64,000 nucleotides of DNA from Lachnoclostridium sp. An131 (GTDB lineage Bacteria; Bacillota; Clostridia; Lachnospirales; Lachnospiraceae), in the NCBI RefSeq assembly GCF_002160825.1, contig NZ_NFLI01000007.1:62001-126000 (forward strand), in the 5' to 3' direction. The first letter of the stretch is position 1, and each line of letters begins with the position of its first letter. The notes under the pieces are model-generated. The model was not told the DNA's origin. It ran no database searches and saw nothing but the letters and a program-made list of their open reading frames with translations. Shown one piece after another: positions 15,877 to 27,657 of the stretch. The position numbers and the translations under genes were made by a program.

Positions 15877-15981
15877 TTATTTTGTGCAGAGAAAGGCAGC
15901 GTACTGTGCAAATTGCTGAAAATTGTTAAAACCTGGAATTTTGCGTGACTTTTGAAACGAAATAGAGTAAGATAAGCTTAT

Positions 15982-16006
15982 CCCGCACCGCGTATGGCGG
16001 TGCGGG
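15982..16006. other. GC-rich hairpin upstream of comM
   Basis: CCCGCACCGC and GCGGTGCGGG form a perfect 10-bp stem with a 5-base loop. A second small stem, CCGGCG/CGCCGG, follows near 16015. There is no clear T-tract, so this may be a leader structure rather than a terminator. Confidence 0.45.
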
Positions 16007-16142
16007 TATTTCATCCGGCGTTCGCCGGGAGCTTTCCCAGAAGGAAATTAGAATGAGTAATCTCTGTACGGACACGGGGCCGGAAGAGAAAAAATACAAA
16101 AGAGAAGAAATATATAGGAGGGATGGAAGGGAAGGATTTATA

Positions 16143-17684
16143 TTGTTCAGTAAGGTGCTGTCGGCCGGAATTGGCGGGGTAGACGCCTATCCGGTCCGGG
16201 TGGAGGCGGATGTGAGCGAGGGGCTGCCGCAGTTTCTGATGGTGGGCTATCTGGCGTCCGAGGTGAAGGAGGCAGGCGATCGGGTACGTACGGCGCTCAG
16301 GAATGCAGGATGTCCGTTGCCGGCCAGGAGGATTACGGTGAACCTGGCCCCTGCCAGTGTTCGAAAGGCGGGTTCCCGCTTTGATTTGGCAGTGGCTGCC
16401 GCGGTGCTGGCGTCTATGCAGAAGATTCCGGCGGAAAGCCTTGGCGGCCTGATGATCGCAGGAGAACTGAGCCTGAGCGGCCAGGTGCTGGGAATTCCCG
16501 GCGTGCTCGCACTTGCGGAGGCGGCCAGGGCGGCAGGGGTGAAGCGGTGTATCGTTCCTTCTGTCAATGCCCGGGAAGGAGCGCTGATACAGGAGGTAGA
16601 GGTGGTAGGAGTTTCAGATCTTACAGAGCTGATAGAGCTTCTGCGCCATCCGGAAAAGGGAGTGCGGACGTCTGTCAGCCCGGACAGCCTGCTGGGCCGG
16701 AGCGAAGGGAATGAAGCAGAGGATTTTTCACAGATCCATGGACAGAAAATGGTACGGAGGGCGGCGGAGGTAGCCGCTGCGGGGATGCACAATTTTTTGA
16801 TGATCGGGCCGCCTGGTTCTGGGAAGACGATGATTGCCAGGAGAATTCCGGGGATTCTTCCGCCTTTGAAGCTGGAGGAGAGCCTGAAAATCACAAAGAT
16901 TTACAGTGTGGCAGGGCTCCTGCCGCCGGGCGAGGCTCTCATCACGAAGAGGCCCTTTCGGGCTCCTCATCATACGACGACGGCGGAGGCCCTGGCGGGA
17001 GGCGGACGGCTTCCGATTCCGGGAGAGATTTCTCTGAGCTCGGGAGGAATTTTGTTTTTGGACGAGCTGCCGGAATTCCGGCGCTCTGCACTGGAGATAT
17101 TAAGGCAGCCTCTGGAAGAGCACAGGGTCTGTATTTCCAGAACGGCGGGCACCTATGTATTTCCGGCAGATTTTATGCTGGTGGCAGCCATGAATCCATG
17201 CGCCTGCGGGTATTATCCGGACAGAAGCCGGTGCACCTGCGCGCCAAGAGAGACGGCCCGGTATCTTGGGAGACTGAGCCAGCCTCTTCTTGACCGGATT
17301 GACATCTGTATGCAGGCGCCAAGGCTTTCCTATGGGGAGCTGCAGGGAGAGGGAGAAAATGAGAGCTCTGCGTCGATCAGGAGGCGGGTGGAAGAGGCGC
17401 ACCGGATCCAGAAGGAGCGTTTCCGGGAGGCTCCGGCCCGTTTCAATTCCCGCATGAGCGTCCGGGATACAGAGCGGTTCTGCTGTCTGGGGCAGAGGGA
17501 AAAGCAGCTTCTTAAGGAAGCTTTTGACCGCTTTTCCTTAAGCGCGCGGGCCTATCACAGGCTTCTGCGTGTGGCCAGGACCATTGCGGATCTGGAGCAG
17601 GAGGAGCGGGTGCGGGAGGGGCATATTCTGGAGGCGCTGGGATACCGGCCCTATGAGCGCAGTGAATGGCTGAGGGAGGTGTAG
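16143..17684 (+). CDS. comM: YifB/ComM-family Mg-chelatase-like AAA+ ATPase
   Basis: A 513-residue AAA+ protein of the YifB/ComM family; ComM is a branch-migration helicase that aids integration of transforming DNA. Seen: the N-terminal Lon-like domain (SAGIGGVDAYPVRVEADVS, VNLAPASVRKAGSRFDLAVA), Walker A IGPPGSGKTMIARR, Walker B ILFLDELPEF and a zinc-like NPCACGYYPD motif. I prefer the TTG at 16143 (LFSKVLSAGIGG), matching the usual start. The frame reaches an ATG at 16053 with its own ribosome site, so a longer form is possible. dprA follows, forming a DNA-uptake pair. Confidence 0.9.
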   Translation: MFSKVLSAGIGGVDAYPVRVEADVSEGLPQFLMVGYLASEVKEAGDRVRTALRNAGCPLPARRITVNLAPASVRKAGSRFDLAVAAAVLASMQKIPAESLGGLMIAGELSLSGQVLGIPGVLALAEAARAAGVKRCIVPSVNAREGALIQEVEVVGVSDLTELIELLRHPEKGVRTSVSPDSLLGRSEGNEAEDFSQIHGQKMVRRAAEVAAAGMHNFLMIGPPGSGKTMIARRIPGILPPLKLEESLKITKIYSVAGLLPPGEALITKRPFRAPHHTTTAEALAGGGRLPIPGEISLSSGGILFLDELPEFRRSALEILRQPLEEHRVCISRTAGTYVFPADFMLVAAMNPCACGYYPDRSRCTCAPRETARYLGRLSQPLLDRIDICMQAPRLSYGELQGEGENESSASIRRRVEEAHRIQKERFREAPARFNSRMSVRDTERFCCLGQREKQLLKEAFDRFSLSARAYHRLLRVARTIADLEQEERVREGHILEALGYRPYERSEWLREV

Positions 17685-17687
17685 GCA

Positions 17688-18806
17688 GTGGTGAAAAGGG
17701 AAGCTGCGATGGAGCAGTACTGGCACTGGTTCTGCGCACAGCTGTTTTCCGATCCGGGGCTGGAGCGGCGTCTGCTGGACAGATTTGGGACACCTGAAAC
17801 AATATTCAAGGTAAAGGAGGAGGAGCTCCTGAAATCATTCCCGGGAAACCAGGGAAGGCTTTCAGCCCTCTGTGCCGGCAGAAAAAAATGGGATTTTAGC
17901 AGGGAGACAGAGCGGCTGGCCCGTCTGGATATTCAGTTTGTGAGTATCTGCCATCCGGATTATCCGGCGCGCTTAAAGAGGATTGGTGACGCGCCCTGCG
18001 GTCTGTTTTACCGGGGGCTTCTTCCTTCAGATGCGCTTCCTTCTGTAGCGGTAGTCGGAGCCAGAAGCTGCAGTGCATATGGAAGAAATGTCTGCCTTTG
18101 GTTTGCGGAGGAGCTTGCTGCCCGGAATGTGCAGATCATAAGCGGCATGGCCCGGGGAATCGATGGGATAAGCCACAGGGGAGCCCTGGCTGCCGGAGGG
18201 AGGACCTTTGGAATTTTGGCCGGCGGCGTGGACCGCTGTTATCCGGAAGAAAACAGGGATATTTATATGGAGCTGGAGAAAAAGGGCGGACTGCTTTCAG
18301 AAAGCCCTCCCGGAATCCGGCCCTTCACCTATCTGTTCCCCCTCCGCAACCGTATCTTAAGCGGTCTTGCGGACGCTGTCCTTATAATAGAAGCAAAAGA
18401 GAAGAGCGGAACACTGATTACAGCAGACTATGCCCTGGAGCAGGGAAGAGAGGTCTATGCAGTTCCGGGCCCTCTGGGAGAGCCCTTAAGTGCTGGCTGC
18501 CATAACCTGATCAGGCAGGGCGCCGGGCTTGCGGTATCTCCGGAAAGGCTGCTGGAAGATTTGATGATTTTACCCGGATTTAACATGAAAAATATGCAAA
18601 AGAATAAAATTACTCTTGAAAGGTCTGAAAATTTGGTGTATAGTTGTCTACGTTTACAGGCCCAGAATCTGGGGGAAATTTGTCAGAAGACAGAGCTTTC
18701 ACCGGAGGAGGCCTTAAGTGTTTTGGCAAAACTGCAGCTGAAGGGGTACGCCAGGGAGGTTTCCAAGAATTATTATGCAGCAGTGCGGCCGCAGGGACAG
18801 ACTTAA
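17688..18806 (+). CDS. dprA: DNA processing protein DprA
   Basis: DprA binds incoming single-stranded DNA and loads RecA during natural transformation. The 372-residue protein has an N-terminal SAM-like domain, the Rossmann core (VAVVGARSCSAYG, SGMARGIDGISHRGAL, GGVDRCYPEENR, RNRILSGLADAVLIIEA, GREVYAVPGPL) and a C-terminal winged-helix DML1-like domain (NLVYSCLRLQAQNLGEIC). The GTG at 17688 has GGAGG upstream; ATG 17709 is an alternative. Next to comM it supports a competence role, though whether the organism is transformable is unknown. Confidence 0.93.
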   Translation: MVKREAAMEQYWHWFCAQLFSDPGLERRLLDRFGTPETIFKVKEEELLKSFPGNQGRLSALCAGRKKWDFSRETERLARLDIQFVSICHPDYPARLKRIGDAPCGLFYRGLLPSDALPSVAVVGARSCSAYGRNVCLWFAEELAARNVQIISGMARGIDGISHRGALAAGGRTFGILAGGVDRCYPEENRDIYMELEKKGGLLSESPPGIRPFTYLFPLRNRILSGLADAVLIIEAKEKSGTLITADYALEQGREVYAVPGPLGEPLSAGCHNLIRQGAGLAVSPERLLEDLMILPGFNMKNMQKNKITLERSENLVYSCLRLQAQNLGEICQKTELSPEEALSVLAKLQLKGYAREVSKNYYAAVRPQGQT

Positions 18807-18919
18807 GCTGGCCGGCCGCGCAGACGGATAAAAAGGGAAAGGCGCTCAGGCCGCAGGAAATGCCAGACAGTTCAGACAGTCTGGACTGTTTTGAAATATC
18901 AGAGAAAGAGGAAGGATAT

Positions 18920-20989
18920 ATGGCAAAAAATCTGGTTATCGTAGAGTCTCCGGCAAAGGTGAAAACCATTAAGAAATTCCTTGGACCGAACTACGAGGTA
19001 CTGGCTTCCCAGGGACATGTGCGTGATCTGCCCAAAAGCCAGCTTGGCTTTGACGCAGAGCACGGCTATGAGCCCAAATATATCACTATCCGCGGCAAGG
19101 GAGAGATTCTGGCAAAGCTTCGCAAGGAAGCGAAAAAAGCAGACAAGATTTATCTGGCTACCGACCCTGACCGGGAGGGAGAAGCGATCTCCTGGCATCT
19201 GTCCCAGGCGCTGAACCTGGACGGGAAAAAGGTATACCGGATCACCTTTAACGAGATTACCAAAAACGCGGTAAAGGAGTCCCTGAAGCATGCCAGGGAG
19301 ATTGACATGAATCTGGTAAATGCCCAGCAGGCGCGCCGGATGCTGGACCGTATGGTGGGATACCGGATCAGCCCGATTTTGTGGGCAAAGGTGAAGCGGG
19401 GCTTAAGCGCAGGCCGGGTGCAGTCTGTGGCGCTGAGACTGATCGCGGATCGCGAGGAAGAGATCAATGCCTTCGTTCCGGAGGAGTACTGGACCCTGGA
19501 TGCGGATTTTCTGGCAGAAGGCGGGAAGAAACCGCTACAGGCGCATTTTTATGGGACCAAATCCAAAAAGATGGCGCTGAAATCCAAAGAAGAGGTGGAT
19601 AAGGTTCTGGCTGGCCTGGAGGGTGTCTCTTACCAGATCAGCGAGGTGAAGAAGGGCGAGAGAGTCAAAAAGGCGCCCCTTCCGTTCACGACAAGTACCC
19701 TGCAGCAGGAGGCGTCCAAGGCGCTGAACTTTTCTACTCAGAAGACGATGAGCGTAGCTCAGCAGCTGTATGAGGGAATTGATATCAAGGGAAATGGCAC
19801 AGTCGGTGTGATCACGTATCTGCGTACTGATTCCACCCGTGTGTCAGAAGAGGCCGAGAAGGCGGCAAAATCCTATATCAGTTCTGTGTATGGAGAAAAT
19901 TATGTTTCGAAAGGACAGGGCTCCAGGGCATCCGGGAAGAAGATTCAGGACGCTCACGAAGCGATCCGTCCGACAGATCTGGCACGGACTCCGGCTGCGC
20001 TGAAGGATTCTCTGACAAGGGAGCAGTTCCGCCTTTATCAGCTGATATGGAAGCGCTTTGCTGCAAGTCAGATGGCAGATGCGGTTTATGAAACCTCGTC
20101 CGTAAAAATAGACGGAGGAGAGTACCGCTTTACCATGTCGGCGTCCCGGGTTTCCTTTGACGGCTTTCTTTCTGTCTATGTCCAGGAGGATGAAAAGGAA
20201 GGGGACAGCCGTATTTTAAAGGGGCTCAGCACGGAGACGGCGCTCACGCTGAAGGAATTTGAAAGTAAGCAGCACTTTACTCAGCCGCCTGCCCATTATA
20301 CGGAGGCAGCCCTCGTAAAGACTCTGGAGGAATTGGGAATCGGACGTCCCAGCACCTACGCGCCTACGATTACGACGATTATCGCCCGCCGTTACGTAGT
20401 CAAGGAAAATAAAAATCTGTATCTGACGGAGCTGGGAGAGGTAGTCAACCACATGATGAAGCAGGCCTTCCCGAGCATCGTGGAGACAGATTTCACGGCG
20501 AACATGGAGGGGCTTCTGGACCGGGTGGAGGAAGGAACCGTAGACTGGAAGACGGTAGTAGAGAATTTTTACCCGGATCTGGAAGCGGCTGTAGAAGCGG
20601 CGGAAAAGGAGCTTCAGGAGGTTAAGGTCGAGGACGAGGTCACAGATGTGGTCTGTGAGCAGTGCGGCCGCCACATGGTCATCAAGTATGGACCTCACGG
20701 ACGGTTCCTGGCCTGTCCGGGCTTCCCGGAGTGCCGGAATACAAAGCCTTATCTGGAAAAGATCGGCGTATCCTGTCCCAAATGCGGAAAGGATGTGGTT
20801 CTGCGGAGGACGAAGAAGGGCCGGAAGTATTATGGATGCGAGAATAATCCGGAATGTGATTTTATGTCCTGGCAGAAGCCCTCAAAGGAAAAATGTCCGG
20901 TCTGCGGAAGCTATATGGTCGAGAAGGGAAATAAGCTGGTATGCGCCAATGAGACCTGCGGCCATGTGACTGCGAAGAAGGAGGCATAA
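18920..20989 (+). CDS. topA: DNA topoisomerase I
   Basis: Type IA topoisomerase that relaxes negative supercoils. The 689-residue protein has the TOPRIM domain (VIVESPAKVKTIKKFL, ATDPDREGEAISWHL), the catalytic tyrosine Y300 in YLRTDSTRVSEEA, and the GIGRPSTYAPTI motif. The C-terminus has three zinc ribbons with CxxC pairs from about residue 572 to the end. The ATG at 18920 follows GAGGAAGG; the upstream frame to 18644 overlaps dprA and is not used. Order dprA-topA-codY is common in Firmicutes. Confidence 0.97.
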   Translation: MAKNLVIVESPAKVKTIKKFLGPNYEVLASQGHVRDLPKSQLGFDAEHGYEPKYITIRGKGEILAKLRKEAKKADKIYLATDPDREGEAISWHLSQALNLDGKKVYRITFNEITKNAVKESLKHAREIDMNLVNAQQARRMLDRMVGYRISPILWAKVKRGLSAGRVQSVALRLIADREEEINAFVPEEYWTLDADFLAEGGKKPLQAHFYGTKSKKMALKSKEEVDKVLAGLEGVSYQISEVKKGERVKKAPLPFTTSTLQQEASKALNFSTQKTMSVAQQLYEGIDIKGNGTVGVITYLRTDSTRVSEEAEKAAKSYISSVYGENYVSKGQGSRASGKKIQDAHEAIRPTDLARTPAALKDSLTREQFRLYQLIWKRFAASQMADAVYETSSVKIDGGEYRFTMSASRVSFDGFLSVYVQEDEKEGDSRILKGLSTETALTLKEFESKQHFTQPPAHYTEAALVKTLEELGIGRPSTYAPTITTIIARRYVVKENKNLYLTELGEVVNHMMKQAFPSIVETDFTANMEGLLDRVEEGTVDWKTVVENFYPDLEAAVEAAEKELQEVKVEDEVTDVVCEQCGRHMVIKYGPHGRFLACPGFPECRNTKPYLEKIGVSCPKCGKDVVLRRTKKGRKYYGCENNPECDFMSWQKPSKEKCPVCGSYMVEKGNKLVCANETCGHVTAKKEA

Positions 20990-21057
20990 GCCTGCGGCCG
21001 TCTGGACCTGGGAATCCAGGCAGCCGCGCTGCAGGATTATTGCAGAATTTGCCGTAA

Positions 21058-21124
21058 AATTTTCAGAATTTTTTGAAAAAAGCCATTGTAAAATTTGAAA
21101 GTATGTGTTAAAGTTTTACTATAA
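21058..21124 (+). promoter_or_regulatory. codY promoter region with a CodY-like box
   Basis: Bases 21058-21072 match AATTTTCWGAAAATT at 13 of 15 positions. About 45 bases on is a TATAAT -10 (21119-21124) preceded by a TTGAAA at a long 19-base spacing. This fits autoregulation of codY but was judged by eye. Confidence 0.45.
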
Positions 21125-21189
21125 TCAAACCTTTATATGGAAAAGGGAAAAGGGGAGAGAATCTAAGAGGGTACAACGGAGGGAATACA

Positions 21190-21963
21190 GTGAGTGTACA
21201 ATTATTAGACAAGACAAGAAAAATCAATAAGCTGCTGCATAACAACAGCTCCAGCAAGGTAGTATTTAACGACATCTGTGAGGTATTGACGGAAATTTTA
21301 AATTCAAACATTCTGGTGATTAGCAAGAAAGGAAAGGTTCTGGGTGCCAGCCGCTGCGAGGGTGTCGAAGAGATACAGGAGCTGATTACACACAGTGTGG
21401 GCGAGCATATTGACGGGGCTCTGAATGAGCGTCTTCTTAGTATTCTTTCCACCAAGGAGAATGTAAATCTGCAGACTCTGGGCTTTGTCTCGGAAAATGT
21501 CAGCGATTATCAGGCAATTATTACGCCTATTGATATTGCCGGGGAAAGGCTGGGAACGCTTTTCCTGTACAAGTACAAGGAGCAGTACGATATCGACGAT
21601 ATCATCCTGAGCGAATATGGCACTACGGTGGTAGGCCTGGAAATGATGCGTTCTGTCAATGAGGAGAATGAGGAAGAAAAGCGCAAGGTGCAGATTGTAA
21701 AATCTGCCATCAGTACGCTGTCCTTCTCCGAACTGGAGGCCATCACCCATATCTTTGATGAGCTGAAAGGCACAGAAGGTGTTCTTGTGGCGAGCCGGAT
21801 TGCGGACAGCGTGGGAATTACCCGGTCTGTGATTGTAAATGCGCTTCGAAAATTTGAGAGCGCAGGCGTGATTGAATCCAGATCTTCTGGCATGAAGGGA
21901 ACCTACATCAAGGTAGTGAATGATGTGGTGTTCGATGAGCTGGCAAAGCTGAAAAAGGCGTAG
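21190..21963 (+). CDS. codY: GTP-sensing global regulator CodY
   Basis: CodY represses nutrient-scavenging and stationary-phase genes when GTP and branched-chain amino acids are plentiful. The 257-residue protein has an N-terminal GAF domain (LLDKTRKINKLLHNN, VFNDICEVLTEILNSNI, SKKGKVLGAS), a linker and a C-terminal winged helix with GVLVASRIADSVGITRSVIV and NALRKFESAGVIESRS. It starts at GTG 21190 after GGAGGGAATACA. A good terminator follows. Identity is clear over the full length. Confidence 0.96.
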   Translation: MSVQLLDKTRKINKLLHNNSSSKVVFNDICEVLTEILNSNILVISKKGKVLGASRCEGVEEIQELITHSVGEHIDGALNERLLSILSTKENVNLQTLGFVSENVSDYQAIITPIDIAGERLGTLFLYKYKEQYDIDDIILSEYGTTVVGLEMMRSVNEENEEEKRKVQIVKSAISTLSFSELEAITHIFDELKGTEGVLVASRIADSVGITRSVIVNALRKFESAGVIESRSSGMKGTYIKVVNDVVFDELAKLKKA

Positions 21964-22050
21964 AAAGCGCCGGAGAAATTTAAATCTCAGTTCAGGAAAA
22001 GCGCAGAGCTGAATGAACAGCTGAGACAATTGATAAGCAGAAATGTATAA

Positions 22051-22084
22051 ACGGGCATCTCTCGTCAGAGGGATGTCCGTTTTC
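22051..22084 (+). terminator. Terminator after codY
   Basis: ACGGGCATC (22051-22059) pairs with GATGTCCGT (22072-22080), with an inner TCTC/GAG pairing, followed by TTTTCT. Confidence 0.75.
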
Positions 22085-22242
22085 TGCAGAGGTCCGCTTA
22101 CAATTATGATGATACAAGGCATCTTTGTCGTTTTCAAGAGTGGAAGGCTGTTTGGACCGAACAGATGCGGAATACAGAAATGTAGATATTGTGCAAACCA
22201 GAAATAAAAAATATAAAAAAAGAATAAATTCTGAAAAATCTG

Positions 22243-22310
22243 TTGACAAATAAAATAAACGGCATTAATATAATACTCGTAGGTTAGCACTCGATGTAAG
22301 TGAGTGCTAA
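22243..22310 (+). promoter_or_regulatory. groESL promoter with CIRCE operator
   Basis: TTGACA at 22243-22248 and a TAATAT/TATAAT -10 near 22266-22274. A perfect CIRCE element follows: TTAGCACTC (22284-22292), nine bases, GAGTGCTAA (22302-22310). CIRCE is bound by the heat-shock repressor HrcA, whose gene is not in the window. HrcA control of groESL is therefore a firm prediction. Confidence 0.93.
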
Positions 22311-22348
22311 TAATAAAAGGAACGAAACTGATCCAAGGAGGAATAGAA

Positions 22349-22633
22349 ATGAAATTAGTACCATTAGGTGACAGAGTTGTACTGAAGCAGTTTGAGGCAG
22401 AGGAGACCACAGCGTCCGGCATCATCCTGGCAAGCAAGGCTCAGGAGAAGCCGCAGCAGGCAGAAGTAATTGCGGTAGGACCTGGCGGAATGGTAGACGG
22501 AAAAGAGGTTACCATGCATGTAAAGCCGGGTGACAAGGTGATCTATTCCAAATATGCCGGAAATGAAGTAAAGATGGGCGATGAGGAATACATCATTGTA
22601 AAGCAGAACGATATCCTTGCGATTGTAGAGTAA
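22349..22633 (+). CDS. groES: Co-chaperonin GroES
   Basis: A 94-residue heptameric lid of the GroEL chamber. Seen: MKLVPLGDRVVLKQFEAEE, the mobile-loop region TASGIILASKAQEKPQQAEV, VGPGG and VKPGDKVIYSKYAG. The ATG at 22349 has AAGGAGG 7 bases upstream; the frame begins earlier, inside the CIRCE element, which is not coding. It heads a two-gene operon with groEL under CIRCE control. Confidence 0.97.
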   Translation: MKLVPLGDRVVLKQFEAEETTASGIILASKAQEKPQQAEVIAVGPGGMVDGKEVTMHVKPGDKVIYSKYAGNEVKMGDEEYIIVKQNDILAIVE

Positions 22634-22647
22634 TAAAGAGAGAATAA

Positions 22648-24288
<1,641 letters not shown>

Positions 24289-24292
24289 GCCC

Positions 24293-24373
24293 GAGGAACA
24301 AAAGGAAGCAAGTCCCGGCAGGTGATTTTCCTGCCGGGACTTATTTGCTTTTGGACGAGGGCTTAACGACAGA
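24293..24373 (+). repeat. 81-bp repeat, copy 1, containing the groESL terminator
   Basis: It starts GAGGAACAAAAGG and ends GGGCTTAACGACAGA. It contains a perfect 12-bp stem, AGTCCCGGCAGG (24311-24322) with its complement (24330-24341), followed by TTATTTGCTTTT, so it likely terminates groESL. A second copy with only a few substitutions lies at 24444-24524. Confidence 0.85.
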
Positions 24374-24433
24374 GCCAGGCGCGGAGCGCCCGCCTGTGAA
24401 GCAGGCGTCAGACGCGTTAGCGTCTGGGGCTCT
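24371..24433 (+). ncRNA. Compact four-way-junction structured element
   Basis: An outer stem, AGAGCC (24371-24376) with GGCTCT (24428-24433), encloses three perfect hairpins: GGCGC-GGA-GCGCC, CGCCTG-TGAAG-CAGGCG and CAGACGC-GTTA-GCGTCTG. Almost every base is paired or in a short loop. It is not a tRNA, lacking a 7-base anticodon loop and TTC arm. It may be an RNA structure or a REP-like DNA element; whether it is transcribed is unknown. Confidence 0.5.
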
Positions 24434-24443
24434 GGAGTTTATA

Positions 24444-24524
24444 GAGGAACAAAAGGAAGCAAAACCCGGCAGGTGATTTTCCTGCCGGGACTTATTTACT
24501 TTTGGACGAGGGCTTAACGACAGA
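24444..24524 (+). repeat. 81-bp repeat, copy 2
   Basis: Near-identical to copy 1 (differences include AAAACCC for AAGTCCC and TTTACT for TTTGCT). It keeps the CCCGGCAGG/CCTGCCGGG stem and is again followed by a distinct folded module. Confidence 0.85.
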
Positions 24525-24580
24525 ATCAGGAAGTCTGCCAGGGGAAGACGGCAGATGCGGCGGAGCCGCAGATGGGATTC
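24523..24580 (+). ncRNA. Second structured module (three-way junction) after copy 2
   Basis: An outer stem, GAATC (24523-24527) with GATTC (24576-24580), encloses TCTGCC/GGCAGA and TGCGGC-GGA-GCCGCA. The GGA triloop and position after the 81-bp repeat match the first module although the sequence differs. The rest of the gap to 24700 shows nothing clear. Confidence 0.45.
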
Positions 24581-24708
24581 CGGAGTGTAAGCATAGAAGG
24601 AAACCAATCCGCGCACGCCTCCGCAAGACAGGTGTACGTGGTCAAAAAACAAAGAAAAAGAGCAGTCGTGAAGCCCTCTTTTTTCTTCCGAAATCCGCCA
24701 GATTCGTA

Positions 24709-24737
24709 TTGACAAGCTCCCCTCTTTTCGTTAAGAT
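24709..24737 (+). promoter_or_regulatory. guaB promoter
   Basis: TTGACA (24709-24714), 17-base spacer, TAAGAT (24732-24737), about 50 bases before the start codon. Confidence 0.75.
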
Positions 24738-24750
24738 AGGTTATTAATAA

Positions 24751-26244
<1,494 letters not shown>

Positions 26245-26279
26245 AAGATAACGTTAGAGAGCGTTAGAGAGATTTCCGA

Positions 26280-26310
26280 GGCCGTCCTGGAGTTCAGGGC
26301 GGCCCCTTAT
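26280..26310 (+). terminator. Terminator after guaB
   Basis: GGCCGTCCTG (26280-26289) and CAGGGCGGCC (26295-26304) pair with one mismatch around a 5-base loop, followed by CCTTATTT. Confidence 0.65.
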
Positions 26311-26438
26311 TTCCCGGGGCTCTGGCTGTAAAAGCGAATGTCATCAGCTGCCGCTGATTTGCAAGGCAGTAACGAAAAATAAAGGAAGGCTTGAATTGCC
26401 GGACTGACAGGAAGAAAAGAGATAAGAGGAGGAGAGCT

Positions 26439-26987
26439 GTGAAATACTTAAGACGGGTTTCTATCGCTCTGGGAATCACTGCTCTGGGTGTGGGGATTGC
26501 GGTTTTTGTTTTTTGTATCAAATCGCTCCAGTATGAAAGCTATAGCAGGGGAACTGTGGAAGAGGATATCCCGCTTGAGAATGCTTCTCAGAATTTTTCA
26601 GAGCTTTATACAGAGATTTTTGAAAAGTGCAGGCCTTATGTAAAGGATCACATTTTGGTGCAGCTGGAAGGAAGATATATGCTTGAGGATGAGACTGTGC
26701 ATTACAGGGAAGCCGAGTTTGTTTTTTACAGGTATGTTGATGAAAGGGCAGAGGGAGGAAGAATCAGTGTGATACAGGCAAAGGTAAGCATGGAGGAACG
26801 CATGCTGGATATTTACAGCTTTTACGGTGCGGGAAGGGCCTACAGCCCTGCTGGAAGCCAGGAGATTGAGGCGGAGGAGCTGGATTCTGTTACGGAACAT
26901 ATTTTAGATAATCCGGATATGCAGGAGAGCGGCCATTTTACCTTCTGGAAGGGAAGTGAGGGGGAGCCGGTGGTACTTAATATGTAA
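26439..26987 (+). CDS. Single-pass membrane protein of unknown function
   Basis: A 182-residue protein with a basic N-terminus, one transmembrane segment (about residues 9-30, ITALGVGIAVFVFCIKSL) and an extracytoplasmic, acidic domain rich in Tyr and Phe. I recognise no family motif. GTG 26439 is chosen for its excellent ribosome site AGAGGAGGAG; the frame extends upstream to a TTG at 26391 with no support. It lies between guaB and the ECF sigma operon and may be a separate unit. Function unknown. Confidence 0.75.
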   Translation: MKYLRRVSIALGITALGVGIAVFVFCIKSLQYESYSRGTVEEDIPLENASQNFSELYTEIFEKCRPYVKDHILVQLEGRYMLEDETVHYREAEFVFYRYVDERAEGGRISVIQAKVSMEERMLDIYSFYGAGRAYSPAGSQEIEAEELDSVTEHILDNPDMQESGHFTFWKGSEGEPVVLNM

Positions 26988-27102
26988 GAACGAATCTGCC
27001 AGAGTGTTCATTCATAAAAAATTAAGAAATTTGTGTAGTAAAATGCAAATCTGATACGTTATGATATATGTAACGATAAACGGACAGGGAGGGGCCCCTA
27101 TC

Positions 27103-27657
27103 ATGCTGTTATACTTATCCATGCTGGATACGCAGGAAGAAAAGGACAAATTTACAGAGATTTATCAGCAGTATCAGCATTTCTGCTGGTATGTGGCGAA
27201 TCAGCTTCTTGGAGACGCACATCTGGCTGAAGATGCAGTTCAGGATGCGTTTCTTGCGCTGACCAGGCATCTGGATAAGATAGAGGATGTGGAGAGCCCA
27301 AGAACCAGGAAGTTCCTGATGACGATTGTGAAGAGCAAGGCGGTGGACATTCTGCGAAAGCAGCATGGGGAGCTTTACATGGACGAGCTGGACTGCGAGC
27401 CTGCAGATCCGGGCCAGGATATCCTGAGCGCGTATATTACAAAGGAAAATTACAATCATCTGATTTCCTGTATTCTGGATCTGGATGAGGCGTACCGGGT
27501 GATCTTTGAATACAAGTACGTTCATCAGCTTTCAGACAGAGAGATCGCAGAGCTTCTGGATATCTCGCCCAAGCTGGTAAATGTGCGTTATTTCCGCGCA
27601 AGAAAGCGTCTGCAGCAAATGCTGGAAAAGGAGGTGGCAGGCCGTGCAGGGAGATAA
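27103..27657 (+). CDS. ECF-type RNA polymerase sigma factor
   Basis: A 184-residue sigma-70 family factor with only regions 2 and 4. Region 2 includes CWYVANQLLGDAHLAEDAVQ and DAFLALTRHLDK. Region 4 includes CILDLDEAYRVIFEYKY, LSDREIAELLDISPKLVN and VRYFRARKRLQQML. ATG 27103 follows GGGAGGGG; an upstream ATG at 27061 is in frame but lacks support. It overlaps the next gene by 14 bases, the classical layout for a sigma factor and its anti-sigma factor. The inducing signal is unknown. Confidence 0.9.
   Translation: MLLYLSMLDTQEEKDKFTEIYQQYQHFCWYVANQLLGDAHLAEDAVQDAFLALTRHLDKIEDVESPRTRKFLMTIVKSKAVDILRKQHGELYMDELDCEPADPGQDILSAYITKENYNHLISCILDLDEAYRVIFEYKYVHQLSDREIAELLDISPKLVNVRYFRARKRLQQMLEKEVAGRAGR

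Noticed and set aside
24371-24433. tRNA gene, because of the cloverleaf-like fold
   Set aside because: Only 63 bases, arms lack the 7-base anticodon loop, the D-arm and TTC motifs and a CCA-compatible acceptor stem.
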